Assembly (NCBI GenBank): GCA_022385755.1
Contig: MU278363.1
Coordinates: forward strand, 436,661-500,660
Source: Trametopsis cervina
Taxonomy: Eukaryota; Basidiomycota; Agaricomycetes; Polyporales; Irpicaceae
Length of the DNA: 64,000 nt
Direction: 5' to 3'
Notes under the pieces: model-generated
Told to the model about the DNA's origin: nothing
Seen by the model: the letters and a program-made list of their open reading frames with translations, nothing else
Databases searched by the model: none
Shown: one piece after another, positions 1 to 15,707 of the stretch
How positions within the stretch are numbered: the stretch's first letter is position 1
Layout: each line of letters opens with the position of its first letter
Made by a program: the position numbers and the translations under genes

Positions 1-199
1 AGCGCTTGGACCAAGGCTAGGACGCGCTACTCTGCTCAACTGCCGTACGCTCACTGTCTTGCGCAGCGTCCGTATTTCTTGCTAGCTGCCTTCTCGACGG
101 TAACCATGCAAATGTTATAGATATCTCTTTATTGCTTTACAAGATCTTACGCCAGACTCTGCGATACATTTAAACTCAAATCTACCTTCGATAACCCGG

Positions 200-3100
200 A
201 TGATGGCAGACGACTCGTTAATCGTACCAATCGAGGTACCTTCGGGCACTCTTCAATTCGCGACGATTTCATCTGGCGGAACTATTCAGGAGCTGCTAGA
301 CTCCTTGACAATTAACGAGGAGATTACTTCGCAACTTCTAGGGGACTTACAGCCGTACGGATTTGCGGTGCAACACATCAGACAGGAGCATAGTGGTCGG
401 CAGTGGGAAGAGGATGAGCTCGAAGCACTAGGCAACGGTGTGTAGTGCTTCTAATTACTCTGATATAGGCTGACACTACTTCTCAGGTATAATTGGAACT
501 CATGAGTTGGTCGCTCCCCTCCTGAGCAGTAACCAGTCTGTGCCGACCGGTGCCCAAGCCCAACGTCATTTCTCAGCCTTCCCGTTAACATCCCATCTCC
601 ATGCTCCTAGTCTTCGATTCATCTCGCTCCACCCTTTCCTGGTCTTGAATGTATCGTTTCTTCGCGTTCCAGAAATTCATGACGGATTTCAATGGAAGAT
701 ATTTGTATCAAGGAGCAGCACGATCCAAGATGTGATCAACACCGTCGTTACAGAGCTAGGATTGACCAAAACTCTGCCTGTTCCTGGCGGAGGAGCTTTG
801 GAATATGTGCTCGAAGAAGTCTGGACTGATGGAAATACCGAGCGTAAGATACATGCACTCTATACTAAAAATCCCAGCTTAATCCCTATTTAAAGGAGCC
901 TTCCGTGTGCCCTTCGACACTAATGCTTCGAGCCTTGCGGAAAACCCATTACGCGAAAGGCCTTTTTCCTCAACGACGGAGCGGTTTTTCCGTGTTTGTA
1001 TACCCGACGAATGGTTTCGCCGTACCAAATCCCGTACAACCTCCTCGGCCTCTTCTTCCTCGTCTCTAGCGATCTCAGAGGATACAGTCAGACGTCTTGC
1101 TAGTCTAGAGGAGTCAGACGGAGAAAACGATGAGTCTGAAGGCGATGGAACCGCGAAACAGAAGGAACGTGCACAGGCGCAGAACTCTGTATCTACTTCT
1201 TCGTCTGGATTCTTTACAGCGCCTACGGAATGGAGAAGTTCCGTCTCGCAGAGTCGCTTATCCAGCCTATTTGACAGCTTTATGCACCCCACCAGCTCTA
1301 TCAATACCCCTCCTGCGACACTCAGTTCCCCCGAAAGGAAGAAGGTCAGCGAACCCAAGCTGATCGCTCGTAACAGCGGCAGTGTAGTCGAAACCACACC
1401 GAACATAGGTTTTTCTGATTCACAGGGTGAACCAGACGCCGTAGATGCCACCGATTTCGAATATATGCTCGTGAGTGATATTAGACCTCTGAATGTGCTG
1501 CCCATCCGACGCCGTATGCCATTCTAGAACGACCTGGCACTGAAAGGACCTCAACGTGAGGCGATGTACAAACTTCCACCCGACCGCAAGCGATATTTAT
1601 TAAAGCAGCATCGCGAACGAGCACAGAGTATATCCCGAGCCACTAGCCCGACGCAGCAGCGCTTCTCTCCTGCTACGCAGGCATCCACGTTCAGTCCAGC
1701 TACCTCTAGCGGCCTAATACCGAAACTGGTGCCACAGCTGACCGGTGATTCTGGCCTGATGCGACGCTTCTCAATAGTAAACTGGGGTGCATCTGCTTCG
1801 CCTGGTCACTCCCCACGCTCCAGTGCCGATTTAGGCGTAACGGGAAAGGTGGAAGAGATTCCTAGATCAGAGTCGCCTACTCCCATACAGCCGCAGTCAA
1901 CCGGAGGACTATGGAGTAGTTGGTGGAGCTCGTCTGGTGGTGACAAAGGCTCGGCGGAAGACAAGTCAGCACAGGAGAGTTTCAAGGCACCAAAGTGGTA
2001 CGTCGATGGCCTCAAGAGTGGCAAGAACCCGGATCTCAAACTCGTTAAACATCTCATCTCCCTCCGAGTCCATCTTTCTACTGCAGATCTCGCATGGATT
2101 GAAAGTTTCGTTTACGAAAACAAGGGTATGGATGTGTTAAGCACCCTACTAGCCGGTCTTGTTGGCAAGGGCGGAAAGCGTAAAAAGCTACAGAATATTG
2201 AGGAAACTGTGTTACTGGAGGCCATCAAGTGCATACGAGTCCTCCTGAATACCGAAGTATGTCTTCAAGCCTGTTATACCATATTGTTTCTGATTGATAT
2301 TACAGCCCGGTTTCAAATACGGTCTTAGCGAGGCTACGTTAATCACGCACATAGCCTATTCTCTGCATGGTTCATCAACGAAATTGCGGTCATTATCGTC
2401 GGATGTCCTCGCAGCGATATGTTACGTCTCCCCGACTGAAGGGCACAAAACTGTGCTCGCGGCTATGTCAGACTACAGGATCGAATTCGACGAGAAATTT
2501 CGCTTCCAGGAGCTTATCGGCTCATTACGATTGCCAGATACTCTGGCTGAGGGCGATGACCCTAATAAAGACCAAGGTTATTCTCTAGAAGAGGATGGGG
2601 CCTGGGAAGCACGCACGGCTGCTATGGCTCTTGTCAACGCTATCACGAACTTCCCAGATTCCCTGGAAGAACGCATACTCCTTCGGGAAGAGCTGACACG
2701 CAGAGGGCTTAATGAAGTTCTTGTGGTGAGTAAACTTCATATCGCGTTCGTTAATAGTTCTCATTTGTGGGATTTTGAGACTCTGCGATACGTCAAACCT
2801 CCGGAGGCTCTCGTAACACAACTAGACATATACACGGAAGAAAAGTTTGAGGATGAAGAGGACCTCCGTGAACGAACCTTGGCCAGCCACCGGCGCCGGG
2901 AAGCTTCAGAGTCTGAGCTTGTATTTGAAGAGGTGATAAAAGTGGCCAAACAACAAGGAGAGATCTATCCTGCTGTTGTAGTTGTTGTCTCTTCTGTGCG
3001 GCAGTTGCTCGAGGGTGATATAAATAGGTGTGTGAGGCCTGAACCTTTCATTGAAAGCTTGCTTAGACAAATAAACTGTAGCGAGATGAAGGCAGATTTG

Positions 3101-6100
3101 TTATATATTATCAGCAAATTCGTGGAAGGTATTGCTGCCGTTAGTGACTTGTCAGTCTTTTCAACTCCCATATCGTTCGTTCATTGATACGAGCTGTTTT
3201 CTCTTGTAGTGGTGACAGCTGGTCGCAGGCAGTCAAACAATTCGCTGATTCGGTCAGACATATCACCGGAAAAGGCCTTGACGTTACGCTATTGGATGAC
3301 AATCATCAGATCGCTGTTCAAGATGAGATAAGGGCGTTGCAGGCACAAGTAGACCAACATACTGACGAAGTAAGTGTACTCAACAATGGATGAACATTGG
3401 ACTAATTTTGTCCAAGAGCAACCGTCTACGAGCTGAGTTAAACAACCGAGATATAGAGCTAAAAACCCTCCGCGCTCTGCCCCTCGGCGTTCAATCTTCG
3501 TCAGGCGTTGGCAAACCGCCAGGGAGGTCCGGTGCCGAGGTTTGTGCTCTTCCCGTAGCTTTTGTCGTACTCATGACTGAAAGTGCACAGCCTGCGCAGA
3601 ATCTACACGGTCTAGTTCAAAGGCTGGTGCAGAAGGAGAAGCAGGTGGTCCAACTCCAGACGGAACTGCAGAAGTATACCGCGCAGAATCCGCTTGACAA
3701 TCGTGAAGCTGTGAGCATCTTTATTCAGTTTAACACTGGCTATGTGCTTACAAGACCAGGATGAGCAAGTAAAGCGCGAGCGGGACCGTGTAAAGTGGAA
3801 TACACTAATGGATGAGATATCAAAGCTGAAAATACAGGTACTCTACTTTAGCTAAGGCAAGAACAGGCGCTAACATCAAACCTTAGGTTGGTGAACTTGA
3901 AAGCTCTGTGAACTTCAAAGACAAAGAAGTTGTCTACCTCAAGCGTGCCTTGGAATCTGTATACTCGAGGTTCCGATCCCGAGAAGAGGACCGTGACAAT
4001 GAGTCAGATGCTCAGTTAATGGCCAACAGGGCTCTTGACGGGCTTGCTCAGAAGGATAAGGAGATAGAATCTCTGCAAGCCGCTATTGAATCACTCAAAC
4101 AGGAGTTAGCTGCCAAGCCGAAATTTATCACCGAGAAGGATTACAAGCAGAAGGTCGCTCCTCCGCCCCCTCCGCCTCCTTCGAAATCAGTGAGTAGCTC
4201 GCTGAACCTTATCATGAATGCCCCCCTAAAATTCCACCGCAGATGTCTCAAAATGCGATGGGATCGTTTACGAAGGTTGGCCGCACACCTCCACCTCCAC
4301 CACCCCCGCCGCCCCCGCCTCCATTTTCTACTTCCTCAACCGGTTCTCTACCGTCGTCACCTCCGCCTCCACCACCACCACCCCCACCATACCCACCGTC
4401 ATTATCATCATCGCCCCCTCCCCCTCCGCCGCCTCCGCCGCCTCCACCACCCCCACCACCATCATTGCCTCTGGCAACTAATATCTCTGGAGTACCGCCA
4501 CCGCCACCACCGCCACCTCCACCTCCTCCACCTTCATCATGGGTGCAGAGCCTATCGCAACCACCACCACCGCCACCACCACCGCCTCCTCCTCCAGGAG
4601 GGGCCTCATTTTCTTCTCTTCCTCCCCCACCTCCCCCACCTCCAGGCCCTGCCATCAGAATTGCGCCCCCGTTAAAGCCCAAGCAACCATCAAAAAAGCT
4701 CAGGCCTTTCTTCTGGACCAAATTGGCAGCATCCTCTGTCCCTACAACTATCTGGAATGAGGTCGACGATGATGTGGAACTCGATGTCAAGGATCTGGAA
4801 TCTACTTTCGCGATTGAGAACATTGCTGCGTCAGGATCACAAATCAGCGTTGTTTCTCCCAAGAAACAGGGTGCCACAACTCTCCTTGACGGCTCGAGAG
4901 CACAGAACGTTGGTAAGTGTGTTGATTTGTGCCACACGCCTCACTCACTTGACAATCAATAGGTATCATGCTCGCTCGGATCAAACTCGATTTGCCGTCT
5001 ATTCGCCGAGCAATTCTCGAGTTAGACGACGAAAAGCTTTCCATGGACGAACTTAAGGCAATTGGCAAACAATTACCCACCACGGAAGAGGTGTGTTTCT
5101 ATCTCATGAATTCTAAACATCACGCTAATCGGTGTTAAATACCAGATTATCAGACTCAAAGAATTTGGCAATGTCGATAAACTATCCAAACCCGACCAGT
5201 TCTTTAATCAGGTATGGTCATACTTCTGGCGTGAAGGCACTTCTCACGTATCGCAGATTATGTCCATCCCGAGACTATCTCAACGCATCGAGTGTATGAT
5301 CTACCGCCGTAAACTTGACATAGAAATCGAAGAAATACGTCCTGAATTGAACATCATACGGAATGCCTCGCATGAATTACGCTCGTCATCTCGCTTGAAA
5401 AGAGTATTACAGGTAAATATTTCCTCATGCAGTCTTTCATCAACTTATTCTGGGCAGACTGTCCTCGCGGTTGGCAACGTACTGAATGGGTCGTCATTTC
5501 GAGGTGGCGCCCGAGGTTTCCAGCTGGACGCGTTGACTAAGGTATGATTCAGATGGGATCCTTCTTTGACAACATGTTAATAGCCTCTCAAGTTGAAGGA
5601 GACAAAGACAGCAAAGGCTACTCCGGATTGCCCGACCTTACTGCATTATATTGCTAAAGTCCTACTGAACAAAGATCCCGGCCTTGTTACCTTCATCGAA
5701 GAAGTACCTCATCTCGAGGCTGCCGCAAGAGGTCATTCTGGTTCATCTTTCCCTATTCTCTAATCTCTGACGAAACTCGTGGTTCTTTAGTGTCAGTTCA
5801 GACTATCGTCGCATCGGTACAAACATTGTCATCAGGGCTTGTCCAGGTCAAAGCAGAGATACAAAAGCTGCAAGCTGCCCGTCTTAGCGCAGAAGATAAA
5901 TTCATCACGGTCATGCAGGTCCGTTGAAGTCAGGTTGCTATAAAACTCATTGATACTCAATCGACTTTCGATAGCCTTTTGTTGACAAAGTGGATGCGAG
6001 CGTTGATGCTCTGACCAAGATGTCGACTGCCGTCGAGGCAGAGCTGAAAAGAGTACTGACTTATTTTGGCGAGAAAGGGGATTCACAAGAGGCACCTAAG

Positions 6101-6570
6101 CCGGAGGATTTCTTTGCTTTGATACTCACGTTTTCATCCTCCTTACAGGTATGGCCTCTCTCTCTCTCACTAGATGGTCTTGATGATCACGATAACTAAA
6201 TATCACACAGAAAGCCGCCCTGGAGGTTCACGATGCTGCGGAGAAAGTAGAAGCGAAACCACCGCCCATACACGTGGATGCGCCCTCTGCCACTGACTCA
6301 AATGAAGAGGTACGCGACTTTTCTGAGCAAGTTCATCCGTCTAATCGCCACATGCAGTCGCAGACAATCAAGAAGTCCGACAAGAGTTCACGATCGTTGA
6401 TGCCTCCGCCATCCTCGCAAGGTCGTGCAGGCGGATTGTCTATGGGCCGTGGTGATCTGGATCAAGCTATTCGTAGCATGAGGACGGGCAAACGGAGGGA
6501 AAGACCGCAGAGGCCTGTTAGTAAGATATTTTTGGGCGGCCCATCCAGATCGAGTAGGGTGTATGAATGA
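200..6570 (+). CDS. Formin (GBD/FH3-FH1-FH2, Diaphanous-type)
   Basis: Actin-nucleating formin acting at sites of polarised growth and septation. It is spread over more than a dozen exons. The N-terminal exons (200-1530) are serine-rich and precede an armadillo-like GBD/FH3 region (about 1990-3160, starting near KWYVDGLKSG). A coiled-coil stretch follows (3200-4130). The FH1 (about 4150-4670) holds very long proline tracts. The FH2 begins near LRPFFWTKL (4700) and contains the hallmark GNVLNGSSFRGGARGF (about 5475-5520). Near the C-terminus, GDLDQAIRSMRTGKRRERPQ (about 6450-6510) resembles a Diaphanous autoregulatory domain, so Rho-relieved autoinhibition is inferred. The first of two adjacent ATGs (200 and 203) is taken as the start. 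The 3' end converges on MCM6 with 273 bp between. Family call is secure; some exon edges in 1-4100 are approximate. Confidence 0.93.
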
Positions 6571-6843
6571 GACGATAGACGGTAACCGGACATCCATATT
6601 TCAAGCTATCATATCCTACATGTAAATCTCGAATATACCCGCATCTCGTCACATTCCTCCCTATTATATGTAGAGTAACATATGTATCTGTAATCGATCT
6701 CCTTACGACTGACACAACACCCGCGGCAATGGTAGAGGCTGATTCCCCAATTGCATTAATACATCTTTTATCCTATGAAACAATGTTGGGTGGCATACGG
6801 GAAGCAGAAAAACCGTACAAAACAACAAAAACATATTTACACT

Positions 6844-10123
<3,280 letters not shown>

Positions 10124-10180
10124 GGCGTCGCGTCCGGGATGGTTGCAAAGCGTCGCCCACACAAGCTAAACAGTGGCTGA

Positions 10181-10240
10181 ACGCGTCCGCGTGAGTAATA
10201 GAACACGAGAAAGCCTGCCCTAAACGCGGGCGTTACGCGT
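10181..10240. promoter_or_regulatory. Two ACGCGT (MCB-like) boxes in MCM6 promoter
   Basis: ACGCGT occurs at 10181-10186 and again at 10235-10240, in the roughly 210-bp space between the divergent MCM6 and phosphatase starts. In yeasts this hexamer is the MluI cell-cycle box bound by MBF, which drives G1/S transcription of replication genes including MCMs. Binding here is inferred from motif and context. Confidence 0.6.
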
Positions 10241-10332
10241 GAGTGGCTGTCGTGATACTTGCCCTTGAAGCCATGGTTGGCGCCTGCTACCGCTCAATCA
10301 TCCTCATTACTAGACCAGATTCTGCACAAACG

Positions 10333-11548
10333 ATGGACGACTTGGATCCATTAGATCCGGACTATGTGCGCGAGACGCTATCGAAGCCTCCTTTCATATC
10401 CGTCCCAGGAGTCTTCAATATCCGTGATTTGGGCTCATACTCGACCAGGTACAATGGAATGATCACGAAACCTAACATATTGTATCGTTCTGGAGAAGTG
10501 TCCAAGATAACCGAAGAAGGTACGTGCACAGATAGAGGGTACTCGGTGTCCAACACCAGGATCTTCATGTTAAATTGAATGTGTGCCGGTCGCCGTTAGC
10601 CAGGGGCTCATACTGTCTCTACCGTAACAGGAAAGCAACAGCTGAAGGAGCTGGGGGTCGAAATCATATACGACCTACGTTCTGACACAGAAATCATGAA
10701 GTATGACACCCCGTGTCCAACGATAGATGGTGTTAAGGTTGTGCGCGTACCTGTGTTCAAATTAGAGGATTATAGTCCAGAGATGATGGTCAAGTGCGTG
10801 AGTTTGTCCTCTGTCTCTCTCTATCAACCACCTTTCTTATACCATGCCATACAGGCGATTTGAGCTGTATTCCAGTGGGAAGACCGAAGTAAGCGTCTCT
10901 TGTTTCGTTCCTGTGTGTTGCTTCGAACGCAGTGTGCCAAGGCCTTCATGGAACTCTATTCGCAAATCTTGGATCACGGAGGTCCTGCCTTCGGCGCTGT
11001 CTTTAGACACATCAGGGACAACCCTGACAGCAGCTGTATTTTTCATTGCACAGGTGGGTCCCAGTATTCTCAAATCGTGACGTGTATTCAACAAGTATCA
11101 TGTCTAGCTGGCAAAGACAGAACGGGCGTGCTGGCGGCTTTACTATTGAAGGTTTGTTCATCGACCACAGAAGTGTCATTCTCACTGAAAGATATCTTGA
11201 GCTTGCCGGTGTCGAAGATGATATCATTGCTGATGATTATTCACTAACGCGTGTCGGTCGGGAGCCCGTACGCGAAATGGTGATGGCCAGACTGGCACAG
11301 ATTCCGATGTTCGCGGAAAACAACGAGAAAGCGTTGAATATGCTAGCATCAAGGTATGTGTGATACTATACGTCTGAGTAGTTGACTGATAGGTATTCCA
11401 CAGGAAGGGGGATATGCTTGCCTTTCTCAAATTATTGGAGCAGAAGTACGATGGTGTCGAAGGCTATCTCCGACAATATGTACAACTTTCCGACGAGGAC
11501 ATATCTCAGATACGTAGAAACATATTGGCACCTCAATCACTGTCATAG
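10333..11548 (+). CDS. Tyrosine/serine protein phosphatase (CX5R, Y_phosphatase3-like)
   Basis: Cysteine-based phosphatase of the fungal/bacterial family typified by the N-terminal block VFNIRDLGSY and ILYRSGE. The catalytic loop HCTAGKDRTG is formed by splicing across an intron whose donor follows HCT (about 11053) and whose acceptor is at about 11110, giving the C-x5-R signature. Before it come YDLRSDTE and FGAVFRHI; after it come helical segments ending APQSLS. The start is MDDLDPLD at 10333. An open frame continues upstream to an ATG at 10243, but that stretch overlaps the shared promoter with MCM6 and looks non-coding. There are several introns of about 50-60 nt. Substrate unknown. Confidence 0.88.
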
Positions 11549-11732
11549 CGGTGGCTGCGCTGCGCCATATTTGTTCACGCGTTGTGTATGCTGGCCGTAA
11601 CTGATTTTCTCAATCCCTCTCATATCTGACCATGTCATCATCTTTCACTGAATTCATCATGACTTTAAATTAGGACGTAAACTTCTTCCAGTGATCCATG
11701 AAGTACGTAATGCATATATTGAAACACAGCTG

Positions 11733-14700
11733 CTATGTCTTGCGACTAACACTCAGAGTCCGCTTTGAACCAGGTTGCTTTACGTTCTGCGCGAAAGTAG
11801 GGCTAGCCGGGCCTCCAGCAGTCATCGTGGGGGCCAAAACTGTCTGACCTCCTCCACCCTGTCCGTTCAAAGCATTTGTACCTATGGATGCCGACCCTCG
11901 TGCCCTTGGGTTCAAAGGTGAAAGAGCACGAGATGGCGGGCGGTCTCCAGTAGCGGTCACTCGCCGTCGAATAGCAGGCTTTGCCAGGTTAGCGTTTGCA
12001 CTGGTATTCGCTGATGCACCGGAGGTCTTGTCGGCGACAGAATAGAAGTCCGAGGCTGGCGATACATCGACTTCACCGTTAGTTTGTCTCCGAGACTTCT
12101 CATGCCTGTTCTGTACACTTCGGAAGTGTGATAGCAGTTCGGACCACTTAATATCTTCTCTTCCTAACTTCGAGCGTGTGGCAGAGACATTCGACATAGA
12201 GCTATAGAGATTTTAATCAACATATGCGGTCTTCGAGTGAGCTTCAACGTACGACTTGGGTGCTATCTGCAAGAAGCCTGCTGAATTCACGGCGCTCAGC
12301 CGATTTCGTAGCGAGACGAATGCTGAGCTTTGAGGCAGCAACATGAGGAGGCCGTACAGACACTTGAACAGATGCGGGTGTTTTTCAGGCTCTAAGAGTT
12401 GAAGCCGAAGATCTGTCGAAGTGTCAGAATCATGTTACAGTAGCCAGTCGTTTTCCCTAACTTACATGTGAATACCGGAGATTCAATAAGTTGTACGAGC
12501 TTGTCAATTTGCACCAATAGCTGTACAGTGACTTCCAGATCGGCACTTGTGCGCATTCAGAATGGCCGATATGACATCCACACGGAGGCGACTTACAAGA
12601 TATAGAGCAGATTTGAGGCGTGTTCATATGCTTGAGCAAGCAAGCACAGCGAGAAGACTGCTACTGCATTGTGGCACCATGAACGATAGAGGGTCGTAAA
12701 TAAAGCCTGGCCGTCTTGCTGCAATGAAGTCAGAAAAGGTAATGTGATAGCAAATGTTTTGACGTGCCCGCGTCTCCAAGCTTTTGAGTCTTCGTCTGAA
12801 ATCTGACAATTCTGGAGACGTGATAAGAATCATGTTCAACTTCAATACCATCCCACTGGCGAATTCAAGGTCCTGAGTGCCACTGGTGTCAGCAAGAGAT
12901 ACGTAACGTCGCTCATAACTAATACCTCTTCTTTCTCCAGGATTTCTGCAAATGTCCGGTATATGCGTTCCGTGTTGAGGTTTAGGCACAATTGTCGAAT
13001 AATTAGGCTGCCTCGAGTATCTAGCAGCTTGCGATCTGTGCTGAACAATTCCAACAAATTGATCATGAACGCTTTGAAATAGCTCTCTTCAGAGCTCGAA
13101 GATATTTGGGCTAACAACTGTAAGTCGTGCTTGATCACCTACGGTAGTGTATCAGTGAGTTAGTCCTGTCAACTAAGAGATATGATTGACCTCTTCAGAA
13201 GAGTCCGACAATGTCTTTAATAATGCAGGGAACGTTCCGTCATCCATCGCTAAGATCTTGTAAGGTAGGTATATTAATTCAAGCCACCGCAAATACAAGG
13301 ACGCTCACCTTCTTTGGTGCTTTCTGGTGCAACATGATCAACCACTTCAGAGCAGCCACGCGCGTCTCTTCATGCTCACTCAAGAACTGTATTGTAAGCG
13401 CATTTACTGTCGCTTGGTAGTCGAATGAGTCGCGTTCCTTCTCTTGTAGTAATGAAGCCTCCGGGCTCTGCTGTAGCTGTGGAGGCACACTCATGGCTGA
13501 CGCAGGCGAATCGGGTCGGCTGGTTTGTGTTGTGGTCTCTGGCTGCGGCTGCAACGTATTGGTGCTCCGGCCTCCATCGGCCTGACCGGTCGAGGGACGT
13601 GGCCCACGGCTCACACCCGGAGTTGTTTGCGTTGGGGTAGCCTCGGGAGATATTTCGATCGGCAGGTCTTTCGTAGTCAGTGTCGTTTCCCTTCCAGCCG
13701 TGCTCGGACGGGATGTGGTAAGCGCGGAGGGTGCATTTGGTGGCGGAGAACCAGGTGTAATTGAGGAAGGTCCTGATAATGATGCTTTGTCGGTGTTCTG
13801 ACGTGACGAAGGCTCGGAAGGGGGTGGCAAGGCTTGGATCACATTAAGCAGTAGCTTGTTAGTACGAGTGGCCGCACTTTGTATCATAGGAGCATGATGT
13901 GCGAGATTTGGTAGGATAGCCAGCACAAGACGAGGGGTAAATGGGACCATAACCTCCTGCGCGATGTTTAAGAATTCCGATAGCCACCGCAAAGCCGTTG
14001 ACTGTTGGATTTCATCGTCTGGCTACTCGTGTCAGTTAATGTGCCCATGTCAGTTTCAGAGAAGGTACTCACGGTCGGGCTGGTCATCGAGTTGTTGAAT
14101 CAGGATTTCGACTATTGCAGCATAATCGATCTTTACTCCCTGTCCAGGGACCCATGCTTTAGAAATACAAGTCAACATCAGCGACATGAGCCACTTCCGC
14201 GGAGTTTGCTTACTTCCTAGGTCACGTTCATCTATGTCCCCATCCTTTTCGTCGGGAGTAATTGAGACATCGTCTACAAACTCTTCATCATATTCCGGGA
14301 CAAACGCTGCACGCTCAGACGCTGCCATAGTGATGTCAGGGAGCTTCTCCTTGTCGCCGTCGGTTCGGGAAACGTGTTCTGCTTCTGCCGCCTTCTTGGC
14401 CTTCAATTGATCCTCGTGGTGTCGTTGTACAAGCGTTACATCTCGTATTTCCCGTAAGAAATCCGCTAGGAGATTCTCTGTTGCGATGCGCACATCTTCG
14501 GTGGGATCAGAGAGATACTTTCTATACATGCAAATTGGTCAACACTGGAGACTGATGACATTATAAATACTCACAGTAGACCATCCAGAAACTCTGGCAA
14601 ATATGAGATCAATTCCAGTTCAGGGACGGAATCGAGTACCGTGATCCAGGTGACGAGGTAGCTTCGGGTGAATGGGCTGAGCACATATATCCTCTCCTTC

Positions 14701-15504
14701 AACAACGGAATGAAATGTGCGAGAGAGAATGCTTTGCGTGCACGGTACAAATCCTTCCCGCTGGCCACATCATCCGGATGAGGAACCAGTACACCACTTA
14801 GCGTAATCGCAGGTCTCTCATCCGCTCTTCGTCTGGCTTTCTCCGACTCCGGAAATTGAGGCACATAAACAGATGCTGTCTCTGCTACAATGTCCTTCAG
14901 AAGTCTGTCCAGTAGCTCAGCTCCATTCTTTACTGAAAGTTCTGAGTCCGCAGCCAACTATTAGGGAATTAGTATATCCTCGTAAGGGTTAAGACTGGGC
15001 GTACTTTGCTTAGGGCATCAAATATATCGTTGAAATACACGAGTATCTCGCCTTTTGAGACCTTGGCGATGTTATATAGGCATTCCGCGGAGAAGTAGCG
15101 CACCCTATTCTCGGGATCTGTGAAACAAACGAGAAGAGGTGTGATGAACTTCTCCATGTACGGCGCAATATCCACCCCTAGAGCTATAGCTGTCCCAGCC
15201 AAGCCTATGAGCCCGCCATTTCTGGCTTGCAACGGATTCGACGGATTGCTAAACATATCAACGAGTTGGTCGATGATTTGCGCTATTCTTCTGTGGTCCC
15301 CTTGCTGGTGACATTCACGGATCTGTCTACATAGATCAGCATCTCTAAGAGCAGCACAACAGCAGTGGGAGTTGTACTTCTCTAGTTCAAGAGCGGCCGC
15401 CTTCCGCTTCTCATACATCTTGTCCGCCAGTTGTTTGGAAATACTGGTCTCTGGTAACCCAATCAGTCACATAACTGTCGAGAACCAATGCAACACCCAC
15501 CCAT
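11733..15504 (-). CDS. VAC14: VAC14, PIKfyve/Fab1 complex scaffold (HEAT repeats)
   Basis: Scaffold that holds the Fab1 PI3P 5-kinase and the Fig4 phosphatase on vacuole/endosome membranes and so sets PI(3,5)P2 levels. The N-terminus reads [20 protein letters not shown], followed by the Fab1-binding HEAT block ([15 protein letters not shown], about 15210; [14 protein letters not shown], about 15090) and [20 protein letters not shown] (about 14500). The Fig4-binding C-terminal region follows (about 13130-12600). A Ser/Pro-rich tail contains [14 protein letters not shown] (about 12150). The first coding exon appears to hold only ATGG (15504-15501), followed by a GTGGGT donor. A 51-nt intron (15377-15327) restores the family alignment. 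Divergent from ureF, with 203 bp between starts. Confidence 0.93.
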
Positions 15505-15707
15505 GTTGGAACACCGTTCCTAACGACGCGTCGCAGGGCCAATGAAGTTGATTTCGCTCAGCTCTGTATAGACGAGGGTAGAAGCATCGAGCAGGACGTC
15601 AGTGACACATGCTCGTAAGACGCGCGCAGGATGGTCACAGTGCACGCTTCGATCACAACTCGCGTTGACATCGCACCCTGCCGATCTCGCACTCCCTTCT
15701 CACCGCC

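Noticed and set aside
879..1505. 208-codon frame on the minus strand
   Set aside because: It overlaps formin coding exons in antisense and shows no family motif.
4248..4937. Long glycine-rich reading frame on the minus strand
   Set aside because: It is the mirror of the formin FH1 polyproline tract and has no independent support.
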